The position numbers and the translations under genes were made by a program. A stretch of DNA of 44,988 bases, taken from assembly GCA_026984035.1 (NCBI GenBank), contig JALSSW010000135.1, positions 1 to 44,988 of the forward strand. The letters run 5' to 3'. The stretch comes from Planctomycetota bacterium (GTDB taxonomy: Bacteria; Planctomycetota; UBA1135; GCA-002748355). Positions 34,726 to 41,903 of the stretch are shown here, piece by piece. The notes under the pieces are model-generated. The model saw only the letters and a program-made list of their open reading frames with translations. It made no database searches and was not told the DNA's origin. The first letter of the stretch is position 1. Every line of letters begins with the position of its first letter.

Positions 34726-35301
34726 TCAAAGCAGTGAGCCCCTCCCCGAAAGCAGGTCCCCCGTCCGAAGCTCCGCAAGCGGCTTCCACACCCGCTTTCC
34801 CGGCAACCAAACAGGATGCTCCGGCGTCCCCTCGAGCCAGGTCGCGCTCTCCTTTTTCTTCCCGATCAGGATCAGGGTCCCGGTTACAAAGCATCCGCGC
34901 CCAAGACTCTTGCAGGTTTTTCCAAAGCCCCCGACCTTCTTGGTCGCCCTGTTCACCAGGTCTTTTATCTTCTCAAAAGCTTTCTTCACTTTGTTCCAGA
35001 TCCCGAAGGCACTTCCGGCAAGGAGGATCGCAGCCTTTCCCCCTGTAATGACCCTATCCCACCAGCCAAGTTCTTTTGGTTTACCCTGGAGGCAGCCTTT
35101 AATCCTGGAGGTGATGTCTCGGCAGGAGATCGCGGAGAGGAGATCCAGGATTTCTTCGAGGAAGGGGTTGCCACCGGGGGGCGCTGTGGTTTGCTAGCCG
35201 TTTTTGTCGAAGATCTTGGGCTTGCCAAAGGGATCATAGTCGTAGCTCTCTACGACAGAACCATTGCTTCCACAGAGTTCCACGAAGATCCTTCGCTTCG
35301 A
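34726..35301 (-). pseudogene. Rhs core/pre-toxin/Hint remnant (copy 7) with stop and 54-codon deletion
   Basis: Reading one frame on the minus strand gives an Rhs-core fragment (SVVESYDYDPFGKP, then KIFDKNG, 35194-35301), a TAG stop (35194-35196), and, still in the same frame, a pre-toxin segment (GGNPFLEEILDLLSAIS, WWDRVITGGKAAILLAGSAF) joined to the Hint domain (GRGCFVTGTL, then TPEHPVW). The SYDYDPFGKP motif is the Rhs-repeat core consensus. The Hint part lacks 54 residues between TGTL and ILIGKKK, exactly in frame, and ends at LLSGRGSLL without the VHN junction or any tail. So it cannot make a toxin; an ancestor was an Rhs protein. Confidence 0.85.
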
Positions 35302-35486
35302 TCAAAACGGCTACTGGCTCTCTTACAAAAGGCTCGAGAAGAGCAGCTTCGGCAACGGTTTGGCTACTTCGTAAACAGAGCAACCCTGGAAATGTGTTTC
35401 GAATGAATCCAAACCCCAAGTTTTTGCATGGATAAACCGGCAACAGTTCTGGGTCTTCCGATGGAAAAGCACCTCTCTTGGTGATA
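35302..35486. other. Gap between Rhs remnant and the AbrB/doc operon
   Basis: No gene I can support. Frames on the minus strand here are antisense or out-of-frame remnants of the Rhs core and carry no family signature I recognise. Confidence 0.4.
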
Positions 35487-35502
35487 CATTGTTATAACAA
35501 TG
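35487..35502 (+). promoter_or_regulatory. Palindromic operator upstream of the AbrB/doc pair
   Basis: CATTGTTATAACAATG is a perfect 16-base palindrome 24 bases before the antitoxin ATG. A perfect AAGGAGGT site (35512-35519) follows. Toxin-antitoxin operons are usually repressed by their own antitoxin at such palindromes; binding here is inferred, not shown. Confidence 0.65.
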
Positions 35503-35525
35503 GTAGACCATAAGGAGGTAGAACC

Positions 35526-35753
35526 ATGATCAAGAATCTGACAAAGCATGGAAACAGTTTGGCCTTGGTGATCGACCGTGCCGTCCTCGACCTCTTGAAG
35601 ATAGACGCTGACACCCCCCTTGATATCTCCACTGACGGACAGGTGCTCATCGTTTCTCCCGTACGTGACCCCGAGCGTCAGAAAAAATTCAAAAAGGCTT
35701 TGGAGAAAACCAACCACCGTTACGGAAAAGCTCTCAAGAAACTGGCGGACTGA
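35526..35753 (+). CDS. AbrB/MazE-type antitoxin
   Basis: 75 residues with ATG 35526, seven bases after a perfect Shine-Dalgarno. The N-terminal half (MIKNLTKHGNSLALVIDRAVLDLLKIDADTPLDISTDGQVLIVSP) is an AbrB/SpoVT swapped-hairpin domain with the GNSLALVID signature, and the C-terminal Lys-rich tail (FKKALEKTNHRYGKALKKLAD) probably wraps the toxin. The gene ends four bases before the doc gene. Known Doc partners are usually Phd-type; an AbrB-type partner is a recognised but less common pairing. Confidence 0.9.
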   Translation: MIKNLTKHGNSLALVIDRAVLDLLKIDADTPLDISTDGQVLIVSPVRDPERQKKFKKALEKTNHRYGKALKKLAD

Positions 35754-35756
35754 CAC

Positions 35757-36143
35757 ATGACACCTGATTTCCTCAGTCTTGCCGAAGTGTTGGAGATCCA
35801 TCGGGACCAGATTGAACGATACGGAGGAAAGAGAGGTATTCGGGACCTGGGGCTTCTCCAGTCCGCCCTTGCAATGCCGGCAGCCGGGTTCGGAGGTCGC
35901 TATCTGCACGGTGACCTTTTCGAGATGGCTGCAGCCTATCTTTTTCATATCATAAGCAACCATCCCTTTGTGGACGGCAACAAGAGAACAGGAGCGGTGG
36001 CCGCCCTGGTATTTCTGCTCCTTAACGGTATGGAAATCAAAACCGACGAGGATCTGTTCGAACAAACGGTTCGTTCTCTGGCCGAAGGAAAGGTGGGCAA
36101 AACGGCCATAGCCGAGTTCTTCCGGGAGCATTTCTCTGGTTAA
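35757..36143 (+). CDS. doc: Doc-type (Fic fold) toxin
   Basis: 128 residues, typical Doc length. The Fic-fold motif is HPFVDGNKRTG (about residue 64), close to the Doc form HxFx[DN]xNKR and ending in NKRT. Doc phosphorylates elongation factor Tu and stops translation. The N-terminal FLSLAEVLEIHRDQIERYGG and GIRDLGLLQSALAMP are also family-like. Only three bases follow the antitoxin stop before its ATG. The pair stands on the plus strand inside an array of minus-strand Rhs tips. Confidence 0.93.
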   Translation: MTPDFLSLAEVLEIHRDQIERYGGKRGIRDLGLLQSALAMPAAGFGGRYLHGDLFEMAAAYLFHIISNHPFVDGNKRTGAVAALVFLLLNGMEIKTDEDLFEQTVRSLAEGKVGKTAIAEFFREHFSG

Positions 36144-36229
36144 AGTCGGTGTTCCCGCCAAACGGTTCGACCCCGCCACTTTCCCCTCCAGCAACGGAAT
36201 CCATCAGGCTTCTTTTTTTGGTGGTCCGC

Positions 36230-36337
36230 ATGAATCACGACTCCGATGAAGAACGACGCCGCATCCTCTCCCGGCGTGAAAAACCGACCCCTTCGAAGGC
36301 AAAAGCCGAGATGCCCCTTGAGCGTGATCAAGGATAG
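36230..36337 (+). CDS. Possible small gene, unknown
   Basis: A 35-codon frame (MNHDSDEERRRILSRREKP start), basic and acidic, with no clear ribosome-binding site and no similarity I recognise. It could be a gene remnant. Weak. Confidence 0.2.
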   Translation: MNHDSDEERRRILSRREKPTPSKAKAEMPLERDQG

Positions 36338-36623
36338 GACTCTTTTATTTACTGCAATGTGATGGAAATGCTTGCTTCAACCGGCATGGCGAAGGGATCA
36401 CCCCGGTCGGGTGCTGGGCGCATGTAAGCTGTTACTTTCACAAAGCAGAAAGGCTTGTCTCTCGCAGAAGATCCCTTCCAGAGACTCCGATCTTTCATGA
36501 GGAAAAGCAGATCAAAGATCTTAGGGATGATCCCAAGGCTTTGGTCGCGGAAAGGCAAGCAAGGGTCCTCCCCCTCGTAGAGAAGAAGTGGAGACCTTTT
36601 TCGAATGGATCGAAAACGCAAGT
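36338..36623 (-). pseudogene. Possible remnant of an immunity-type or unknown gene
   Basis: The minus strand holds an open frame ending VKVTAYMRPAPDRGDPFAMP and ITLQ (stop at 36349), reading like the end of a beta-rich protein, but its N-terminal part only shadows the pre-toxin fragment in another frame. It could be the 3' end of a lost immunity gene of copy 6. Not confirmed. Confidence 0.25.
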
Positions 36624-36770
36624 CTACGCATGGAAAAGGGCGAGGCCGGAGATCGCGGAGAGGAGATCCAGGATTTCTTCGAGGAAGGGGATCGAGCCGA
36701 TGAGGAGGTCGCCGATGATGTCTGCATTCTTCTTCATGAAGTCCAACAGACCTCTTAGGGCTTCGCGCAT
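36624..36770 (-). pseudogene. Rhs pre-toxin fragment only (copy 6)
   Basis: MREALRGLLDFMKKNADII, then GDLLIGSIPFLEEILDLLSA and a stop (TAG, 36624-36626). The PFLEEILDLLSAISG end matches the start of the pre-toxin block of the other copies, at the DNA level too (about 36649-36700), so this fragment keeps a more upstream part of the parent protein that the other copies lack. Homology ends abruptly at SG; the Hint domain is gone. Confidence 0.7.
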
Positions 36771-37059
36771 GCAATGGTTAAATGAAACGCTCGATCCCTC
36801 ACATGTCGTATCGACTCTTTACATAGCCTGCTCCTTCCATCTGACGAAATGGAACAAGATTCGCATCCTCCACCGGACCCATCATTGGTCAAAGAACGGA
36901 AACAATCATGAAAAGCCAACCCCTTAGGCAGGAAAGGGTTCCTTCCAAAAAGCTTTATTCCCGCAAAATGCCAAATGTCCTTCAGACTATGCCCAATTGG
37001 TTCAAAGCAAAGAGTTCTACAATGCATATAACATTCTTCTAGTAGCCCTTCAGAGAAAT
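36771..37059. other. Non-coding stretch upstream of copy 6
   Basis: About 290 bases with no supportable gene. Frames present have no family similarity. It lies downstream of the copy-5 immunity gene, so may include its terminator, though none is clear. Confidence 0.4.
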
Positions 37060-37518
37060 CTATTTCAGCTTTTCTATGACCGGTTCCTGTTCAGCAAGGT
37101 GCTGTTTTCCCCATTTCTCAATAAGTCGAATATCGTAGGAACAAGAGCTTAACTTTGCCATTTGCTCATGGTACACTTTCGAGGGAATAATCCCCGCATT
37201 TTCTTTCTTTGTTAACTCTATAATCTTGTCAAATTCCAAGGCAAACAAAACCCTTTCAGGAAGGAAAGTTTGTTGCTTTTGAAGCAGGTTAAATAATCTT
37301 CGAATTCGAATCTCACGTTTTGGATCTCCCATCGCTTCTTCCCATTGTAAATACGGTAGAATAAGTGGAAATACCTGCTTAAGAAAAACATCCAATTCAA
37401 CATCTCGATCGCCTTCATAAAATTGAAATACAAAGTCCCGAAGAGATGAAAAGGGCAACTTACCTTCTAAAAAACCCCGAAAACATGACAAAAGTTGTTG
37501 CATCTTTATCAAAATCAT
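37060..37518 (-). CDS. Candidate immunity protein of copy 5
   Basis: 152 residues from ATG 37518 (AAGG eight bases upstream), overlapping the stop of the copy-5 toxin by four bases. Low G+C. Not a family I can name; SLRDFVFQFYEGDRDVELDV and FPLILPYLQWEEAM recall the colicin-immunity-like and other small bacterial immunity families, with many charged residues and no signal peptide. The tight overlap with a toxin tip is the main evidence for the role. Confidence 0.7.
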   Translation of the reverse strand: MILIKMQQLLSCFRGFLEGKLPFSSLRDFVFQFYEGDRDVELDVFLKQVFPLILPYLQWEEAMGDPKREIRIRRLFNLLQKQQTFLPERVLFALEFDKIIELTKKENAGIIPSKVYHEQMAKLSSCSYDIRLIEKWGKQHLAEQEPVIEKLK

Positions 37519-38381
37519 TTGACATGCCTTACGAGACCCGGAACTTTGATCCCCCGATGGATAAACCTTCCAGTCTTATCAAAAGTGTCATGGTAAAGTC
37601 GAATCGTGCGACCGTCTTTACCAACGGCCTTTACCCACCGAGTAAAACTCCCAGGAACTTTTCGGGGAACATCAACGGAAAATTCGGTGAACCTTCCTAA
37701 CCTTCTTGCTTTGTGATTTATCCCCCCCTTGAATTTTTTGAAAAACTTTGCTCCTTTGGAATGGGCGGCCTTTGTTATTTTGGCTAAAAAGTCACCACAT
37801 TGCCCCCCATTATGAACCAGCCCCACCCACCGGCTCACCCTGTACGCATTCGCCCCCGGCACCCTTAGGTTAAAGACCCGCACCCTCCCGAAGGAAACCC
37901 GGCGCCCAAAGACCCTAAGAAGCCCCTCCCTCCCCGAAAGCAAATCCCCCGTCCGAAGCTCCGCAAGCGGCTTCCACACCCGCTCCCTCGGCAACCACAC
38001 AGGGTGCTCCGGCGTCCCCTTGAGCCAGGTCGCGCTCTCCTTTTTCTTCCCGATCAGGATCGCGTGGACCGCTCCCTCGTACCAGCGCTTGGAAGTCCCC
38101 GAGACCTCGAAGGAGCCCTTCTTTTCCTGGACCGATTTAACAGGAGCAACAATGGCAGACTGGACCCGATCACCCGCCTTGACCTGTTCGATGGGTAAGA
38201 GGGTCCCATGGGCCATCAGGACCAGGGTCCCGGTTACAAAGCAACCACGTCCAAGACTCTTGCAGGTTTTTCCAAAGCCCCCGACCTTCTTGGTCGCCCT
38301 GTTCACCAGGTCTTTTATCTTCTCAAAAGCTTTCTTCACTTTGTTCCAGATCCCGAAGGCGCTTCCAGCGAGGAGGATCAC
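37515..38381 (-). CDS. Rhs-type Hint domain plus toxin tail, copy 5
   Basis: Homology to the other copies starts near 38503, right after an in-frame TGA; the first usable start is a GTG at 38381, but this copy may not be translated at all. Order: pre-toxin helices (KKAFEKIKDLVNRATKKVGG), Hint with the nucleophile Cys (GRGCFVTGTL), the GTPEHPVW TxxH block, NAYRVSRW and the terminal VHN, where Hint splicing/cleavage would release the tail. The 97-residue tail has FTEFSVDVPRKVPGSFTRW, then DGRTIRLYHDTFDKTGRF with a His-Asp and basic pattern that could be a BECR-type nuclease; identity unproven. The stop overlaps the immunity gene. Confidence 0.75.
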   Translation of the reverse strand: MILLAGSAFGIWNKVKKAFEKIKDLVNRATKKVGGFGKTCKSLGRGCFVTGTLVLMAHGTLLPIEQVKAGDRVQSAIVAPVKSVQEKKGSFEVSGTSKRWYEGAVHAILIGKKKESATWLKGTPEHPVWLPRERVWKPLAELRTGDLLSGREGLLRVFGRRVSFGRVRVFNLRVPGANAYRVSRWVGLVHNGGQCGDFLAKITKAAHSKGAKFFKKFKGGINHKARRLGRFTEFSVDVPRKVPGSFTRWVKAVGKDGRTIRLYHDTFDKTGRFIHRGIKVPGLVRHVK

Positions 38382-38543
38382 GGCCTTACCCCCTGTAATG
38401 ACCCTGTCCCACCAGCCAAGTTCTTTTGGGTTACCCTGGAGGGCGCCTTTGATCCAGGAGGTGATGTCTCGGCAGGAGATGGCGAAGAGGAGATCCAGGG
38501 TAGATCACCTAAGTATGAAAGAAGGAATATGAACATTTAAAGT
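38382..38543 (-). other. Pre-toxin part of copy 5, upstream of any start
   Basis: The homologous block continues in frame (LDLLFAISCRDITSW, WWDRVITGGKAVI) to about 38503, then TGA upstream (about 38507-38509). No ATG, GTG or TTG in frame with a good site, so it is not likely translated as such. Confidence 0.6.
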
Positions 38544-38568
38544 AAGGCCCCTGAAGGAATCGGGGCTT
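38544..38568 (-). terminator. Possible weak terminator after the copy-4 immunity gene
   Basis: A GC-rich hairpin (AAGGCCCC / GGGGCTT, about five to seven pairs, short loop of about nine) followed on the minus strand by a T-containing run. It lies about 130 bases past the stop of the immunity gene at 38697. Low confidence. Confidence 0.3.
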
Positions 38569-38696
38569 AAGCCTCGAAAGTTCAAACAATTCGACTTTCG
38601 CACCTTTATCTGGGATAAGAAAACTAGGAAAAACTATAAGAAAAAACTTTTATCCTTGTTGTGCAATTCACATCCATATTCTTTTTTCTGATTGCC

Positions 38697-39077
38697 CTAT
38701 TGAGCAAGAGGGATGTTTTTTAAAAATTCCACCACTCCTTTATCTGAAACATCACTCTTCCAAAACATTCGAGTAAAGACAAAAACCCCTTCACCTACTT
38801 CTTCTTCATCTAATTCCTGGATTTCAACAACCCCAAGATAACACCAACGCACAAGCTCACCTTCATTATTTTCATAAGAAATTTCATGTTTTTTTGCAAC
38901 TCTTTCCAGTTCCTTTTTTGCACCATCTTCATCTTCGCTTCTTACCAAAATAATAGATTCTTCAATAAGAACATCAGAAGATTGTTTAAATTTCAGGGAA
39001 TCCTTTTCTTTAAAATGGCTGCTGGCAAAAAGGACCCTCCCAGAAAACCATAATCTATCCACCGAGGTTTTTTTCAT
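38697..39077 (-). CDS. Candidate immunity protein of copy 4 (DUF4288-like)
   Basis: 126 residues from ATG 39077, overlapping the copy-4 toxin stop by 23 bases. It looks like DUF4288: the WFSGRVLFASSHFKEKDSL start, VLIEESIILVRSEDEDGAKKELERVAKKH, then RWCYLGVVEIQEL and FVFTRMFW. DUF4288 proteins are often found behind polymorphic toxins. Match is from memory of the family pattern. A/T-rich. Confidence 0.7.
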   Translation of the reverse strand: MKKTSVDRLWFSGRVLFASSHFKEKDSLKFKQSSDVLIEESIILVRSEDEDGAKKELERVAKKHEISYENNEGELVRWCYLGVVEIQELDEEEVGEGVFVFTRMFWKSDVSDKGVVEFLKNIPLAQ

Positions 39078-39789
39078 TTAGGCGCTTCGCCTCCTGTAAC
39101 AGCTTTTTTGCTTTTTTTAATTTTATCTTTTCCACACCCTTTGCGACCTTCAACTTTGATTTTATTTCATTTAATGAATTCCCTAAAAGCTCGCTAGGGA
39201 ATTCTCTCTTGAGCTTTCCTGAAAGAACTTCCCTTGCAGGTTTTGTGGGGTCACACCCATTATGAACCAGCCCCCCCCACCGGCTCACCCGGTACGCATT
39301 CGCCCCCGGCACCCTTAGGTTAAAGACTCGCACCCTCCCGAAGGAAACCCGGTGCCCAAAGACCCGAAGCAAGCCCTCTCTCCCCGAGAGCAGATCCCCC
39401 GTCCGCAGCTCCGCAAGCGGCTTCCATACCCGCTCCCTCGGCAACCACACAGGATGCTCCGGCGTCCCCTTGAGCCAGGTCGCGCTCTCCCGCTTCTTCC
39501 CGATCAGGATGGCGTGGACCGCTCCCTCGTACCAGCGCTTAGAAGTCCCCGAGACCTCGAAGGAGCCCTTCTTCTCCTGGACCGATTTAACAGGAGCAAC
39601 AATGGCAGACTGGACCCGATCACCCGCCTTGACCTGTTCGATGGGTAAGAGGGTCCCATTGGCCATCAGGACCAGGGTCCCGGTTACAAAGCAACCACGT
39701 CCAAGACTCTTGCAGGTTTTTCCAAAGCCCCCGACCTTCTTGGTCGCCCTGTTCACCAGGTCTTTTATCTTCTCAAAGGCTTTCTTCAC
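39055..39789 (-). CDS. Rhs-type Hint domain plus toxin tail, copy 4
   Basis: Homology starts at about 39972 just below a TAG (39973-39975); the first start is GTG 39789 (MKKAFEKIKD). The Hint domain is intact: GRGCFVTGTL, TPEHPVW, NAYRVSRWGG and VHN. The 67-residue tail (EVLSGKLKREFPSELLGNSL, then KLKKAKKLLQEAKRLNEK) resembles a widespread small toxin tip whose tails read like REFPGxxLxxTLxEI, then AKKLL and RFNK. Paired with a DUF4288-like immunity gene. Confidence 0.75.
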   Translation of the reverse strand: MKKAFEKIKDLVNRATKKVGGFGKTCKSLGRGCFVTGTLVLMANGTLLPIEQVKAGDRVQSAIVAPVKSVQEKKGSFEVSGTSKRWYEGAVHAILIGKKRESATWLKGTPEHPVWLPRERVWKPLAELRTGDLLSGREGLLRVFGHRVSFGRVRVFNLRVPGANAYRVSRWGGLVHNGCDPTKPAREVLSGKLKREFPSELLGNSLNEIKSKLKVAKGVEKIKLKKAKKLLQEAKRLNEKNLGG

Positions 39790-39972
39790 TTTGTTCCAGA
39801 TCCCGAAGGCGCTTCCGGCAAGGAGGATCGCAGCCTTTCCCCCTGTAATGACCCTATCCCACCAGCCAAGTTCTTTTGGTTTACCCTGGAGGCCGCCTTT
39901 GATCCAGGAGGTGATGTCTCGACCCGAGATTGCGGAGAGGAGATCCAGGATCTCTTCGAGGAAGGGATTCCA
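39790..39972 (-). other. Pre-toxin part of copy 4, upstream of any start
   Basis: Homologous block in frame (NPFLEEILDLLSAISG, RDITSWIKGGLQGKP, WWDRVITGGKAAILL) with TAG immediately upstream. It also begins NPFL, as copy 7 does. Another sign the copies were made by recombination at one junction. Confidence 0.6.
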
Positions 39973-40233
39973 CTAGGAGAAGGATGTCCCCTGGCCACTT
40001 TTTCGATTGATGTCTCTTCGTTTAAGAGATGGAAAGGTTATTGGGTTTCCCGAAACAACCATGGAGACAAGCCTTGACAAAAAATCCATCACACCAGAAA
40101 CAGGAGATCCCTTGACCTGTCCTCTCTTTACTTTCTTTTCTGCTCCCTTAACTAAGGGAAGTAAAGAATAATCCTTCTTAGTTCTAAGCAAAGAGGAATC
40201 CAGTGACTTTGCTTTACCTGCCCTCTCGCGAAA
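39973..40233. other. Stretch between copy 4 and the copy-3 immunity gene
   Basis: About 260 bases. A minus-strand frame (LRTKKDYSLLPLVKGAEKKV) is open but has no recognised similarity and no good start. May hold promoter or decayed material. Confidence 0.35.
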
Positions 40234-40686
40234 TTAGCACGAGCAGCCTTTTATGGGCATCGTGACAAAGTCAGGAGGAACACTTCGGATTTTCACCTCT
40301 CCGGCGACACCCAGCATTTGCACTATCACCGACACGGAAGCGACATCCCGAGCAAACTCCACTTGGAAGCCATCAAAATAGCCTTGCTGATTCGACATTT
40401 CCCAGGCCCACAGCAACGGAAGCCCAATTGCTTCCTTCCACGGTGAAGCACTAGTAAAATCCACCAGTTGAGAAGCAGCATCCCCACTTCTGAACAACTC
40501 AGCATCGAGCAGAGTCAGGCTATCGTCACCCTCCACGAGAAAGGCAACTTTCGTCTGATCGAATTTCAGCATTACGGCGACAAGCATGGGTTCTTCTGCA
40601 GGATCCTTAGAACACCAGAAGGCTCCCGTAACCTGACGTAAAACCTCGCTCTCGTCAGAAATACTCTCGAGCTGTTTCTGTCTCAT
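40234..40686 (-). CDS. Candidate immunity protein of copy 3 (DUF6334-like)
   Basis: 150 residues, ATG 40686, 13 bases after the toxin stop. The motif SPWKEAIGLPLLWAWEMSNQ and QGYFDGFQVEFARDVA matches my memory of DUF6334 (P-W-x-x-x-I-G-x-x-L-x-W-x-W-x-x-T/S-N-Q-Q-G-Y-x-D). DUF6334 appears as a small cytosolic protein often near toxins. Sequence looks intact, unlike the toxin gene before it. Confidence 0.7.
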   Translation of the reverse strand: MRQKQLESISDESEVLRQVTGAFWCSKDPAEEPMLVAVMLKFDQTKVAFLVEGDDSLTLLDAELFRSGDAASQLVDFTSASPWKEAIGLPLLWAWEMSNQQGYFDGFQVEFARDVASVSVIVQMLGVAGEVKIRSVPPDFVTMPIKGCSC

Positions 40687-40699
40687 TTTTGCAGCCTGC

Positions 40700-41282
40700 T
40701 TAATTATTTTTTAATGCATTTTCGGCAGCCGTATCCCCGGCCCCAGCCATATTGGCAATTTCGCCGACAGTCTTGCCTCTCAAATAATCGCCCAACGCCT
40801 TTCTGACGTTACCGGCACTCCCTCCGGGAATCAGAATGCCCTCGGCTGCGTCCATGTCCTTGATTCTTTTCATATTGCCGATCTTCTTGATTCCCTTTCC
40901 AGTGAGCTTTACGCCTTTTGAAAAAAGGTCATCATAATTATTATGAACCAACCCCCCCACCGGCTCACCCGGTACGCATTCGCACCCGGCACCCTTAGGT
41001 TAAAGACCTGCACCCTCCCGAAGGAAACCCGGTGCCCAAAGACCCTAAAAAGCCCCTCCCTCCCCGAAAGCAAATCCCCCCTCCGAAGCCCCGCAAGCGG
41101 CTTCCATACCCGCTCCCTCGGCAAGCATACTCGGGCATCCCCTTGAGCCAGGTCCCGCACTCCCGTTTCTTCACGATCAGGATCGCATGGACCGCAGACT
41201 CGTACCAGCGCTTGGAGATCCCAGGGATCTCGAAGAAGCCCTCCTTCTCCTGAATCGTAAGATTCGGGGCCTCCGCCTCCAT
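40700..41282 (-). pseudogene. Hint domain with two frameshifts plus toxin tail, copy 3
   Basis: The Hint frame starts with APNLTIQEKEGFFEIPGISK (41282), is shifted by a 7-base deletion near 41121-41142 compared with the other copies, continues LPRERVWKPLAGLRRGDLLS and NAYRVSRWGG in another frame, and is shifted again by loss of one base in the C8/G8 tract (40952-40958, 7 Cs). The third frame gives VHN and a 79-residue tail (SKGVKLTGKGIKKIGNMKRI, AGAGDTAAENALKN). Upstream Cys/TGTL block is absent. The tail and the immunity gene remain open, so only the carrier is broken. Confidence 0.8.
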
Positions 41283-41303
41283 TTAGGAAATTTCAATCCT
41301 TTT

Positions 41304-41903
41304 TTATTGGGGATCAGCCCCCCATCTTTTTAAGAAACTAGGGTTGATCCAAGAAAGGGTCAAAGAACGTTCGTATAGCTTTTCTCCTGGCCGGATCTCA
41401 AAGGTCCAAGATCGGTAAAGACAAAATGTTCCCAGAAACTCCCTGAATCCTTCAGGTACCTCTTGGTATGCCCAAAACAATTCCTTCGGGCAAAAGAAAC
41501 CTTCCTTCTTCCCTAAATTTGGCAAAATACAAATTAAATCGTGGATAGCACCAATTGGGTTAATAAAAAAAACAATTTCAGGTGGAACTTTTATAAAATA
41601 TTCACCCAAGGATCCCTTCTTTATCAATTTCCTACTTTCTTTTAATTCGAACATTAATGAAACTGAATAATTTTCTCTTCCCTTTGAATACCAAAGTATT
41701 CTCTTGAAAAGATCAAAGGAAAATTCAAGAACCCTTTTTCGCCCCCAATCCTCGAAATCGTCAAAAGGATACAAGTCATCCAAGTGAAGTGAGGCTGTTT
41801 TTTGTTTGTTATCGCCTTTTAACGCATCTAAAAGACCCAAACATTTTTCGAATCCAAAAGAAATCAAATCAACAGAACCCTTAGTTCGGTCGTTTCCATC
41901 CAT
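41304..41903 (-). CDS. Candidate immunity protein of copy 2
   Basis: 199 residues from ATG 41903, overlapping the toxin stop by 23 bases. A/T-rich, no signal peptide. Not recognised; WGRKRVLEFSFDLFKRIL, EYFIKVPPEIVFFINPIG and SWTFEIRPGEKLYERSLTLS read like an alpha/beta intracellular protein. The overlap with a toxin tip is the main reason to call it immunity. Confidence 0.65.
   Translation of the reverse strand: MDGNDRTKGSVDLISFGFEKCLGLLDALKGDNKQKTASLHLDDLYPFDDFEDWGRKRVLEFSFDLFKRILWYSKGRENYSVSLMFELKESRKLIKKGSLGEYFIKVPPEIVFFINPIGAIHDLICILPNLGKKEGFFCPKELFWAYQEVPEGFREFLGTFCLYRSWTFEIRPGEKLYERSLTLSWINPSFLKRWGADPQ

Noticed and set aside
35364..36194. A 276-codon minus-strand frame
   Set aside because: Antisense to the AbrB/doc pair, which have clear motifs, promoter-region palindrome and ribosome-binding site.
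36349..36774. A 141-codon minus-strand frame as a full gene
   Set aside because: Its first half is the out-of-frame shadow of the pre-toxin fragment; only the end may be a remnant.
37921..38218. Repeated plus-strand frames of about 98 codons in each Hint copy
   Set aside because: They recur only because the Hint DNA recurs; Pro/Arg-rich antisense shadows of the Hint domain.
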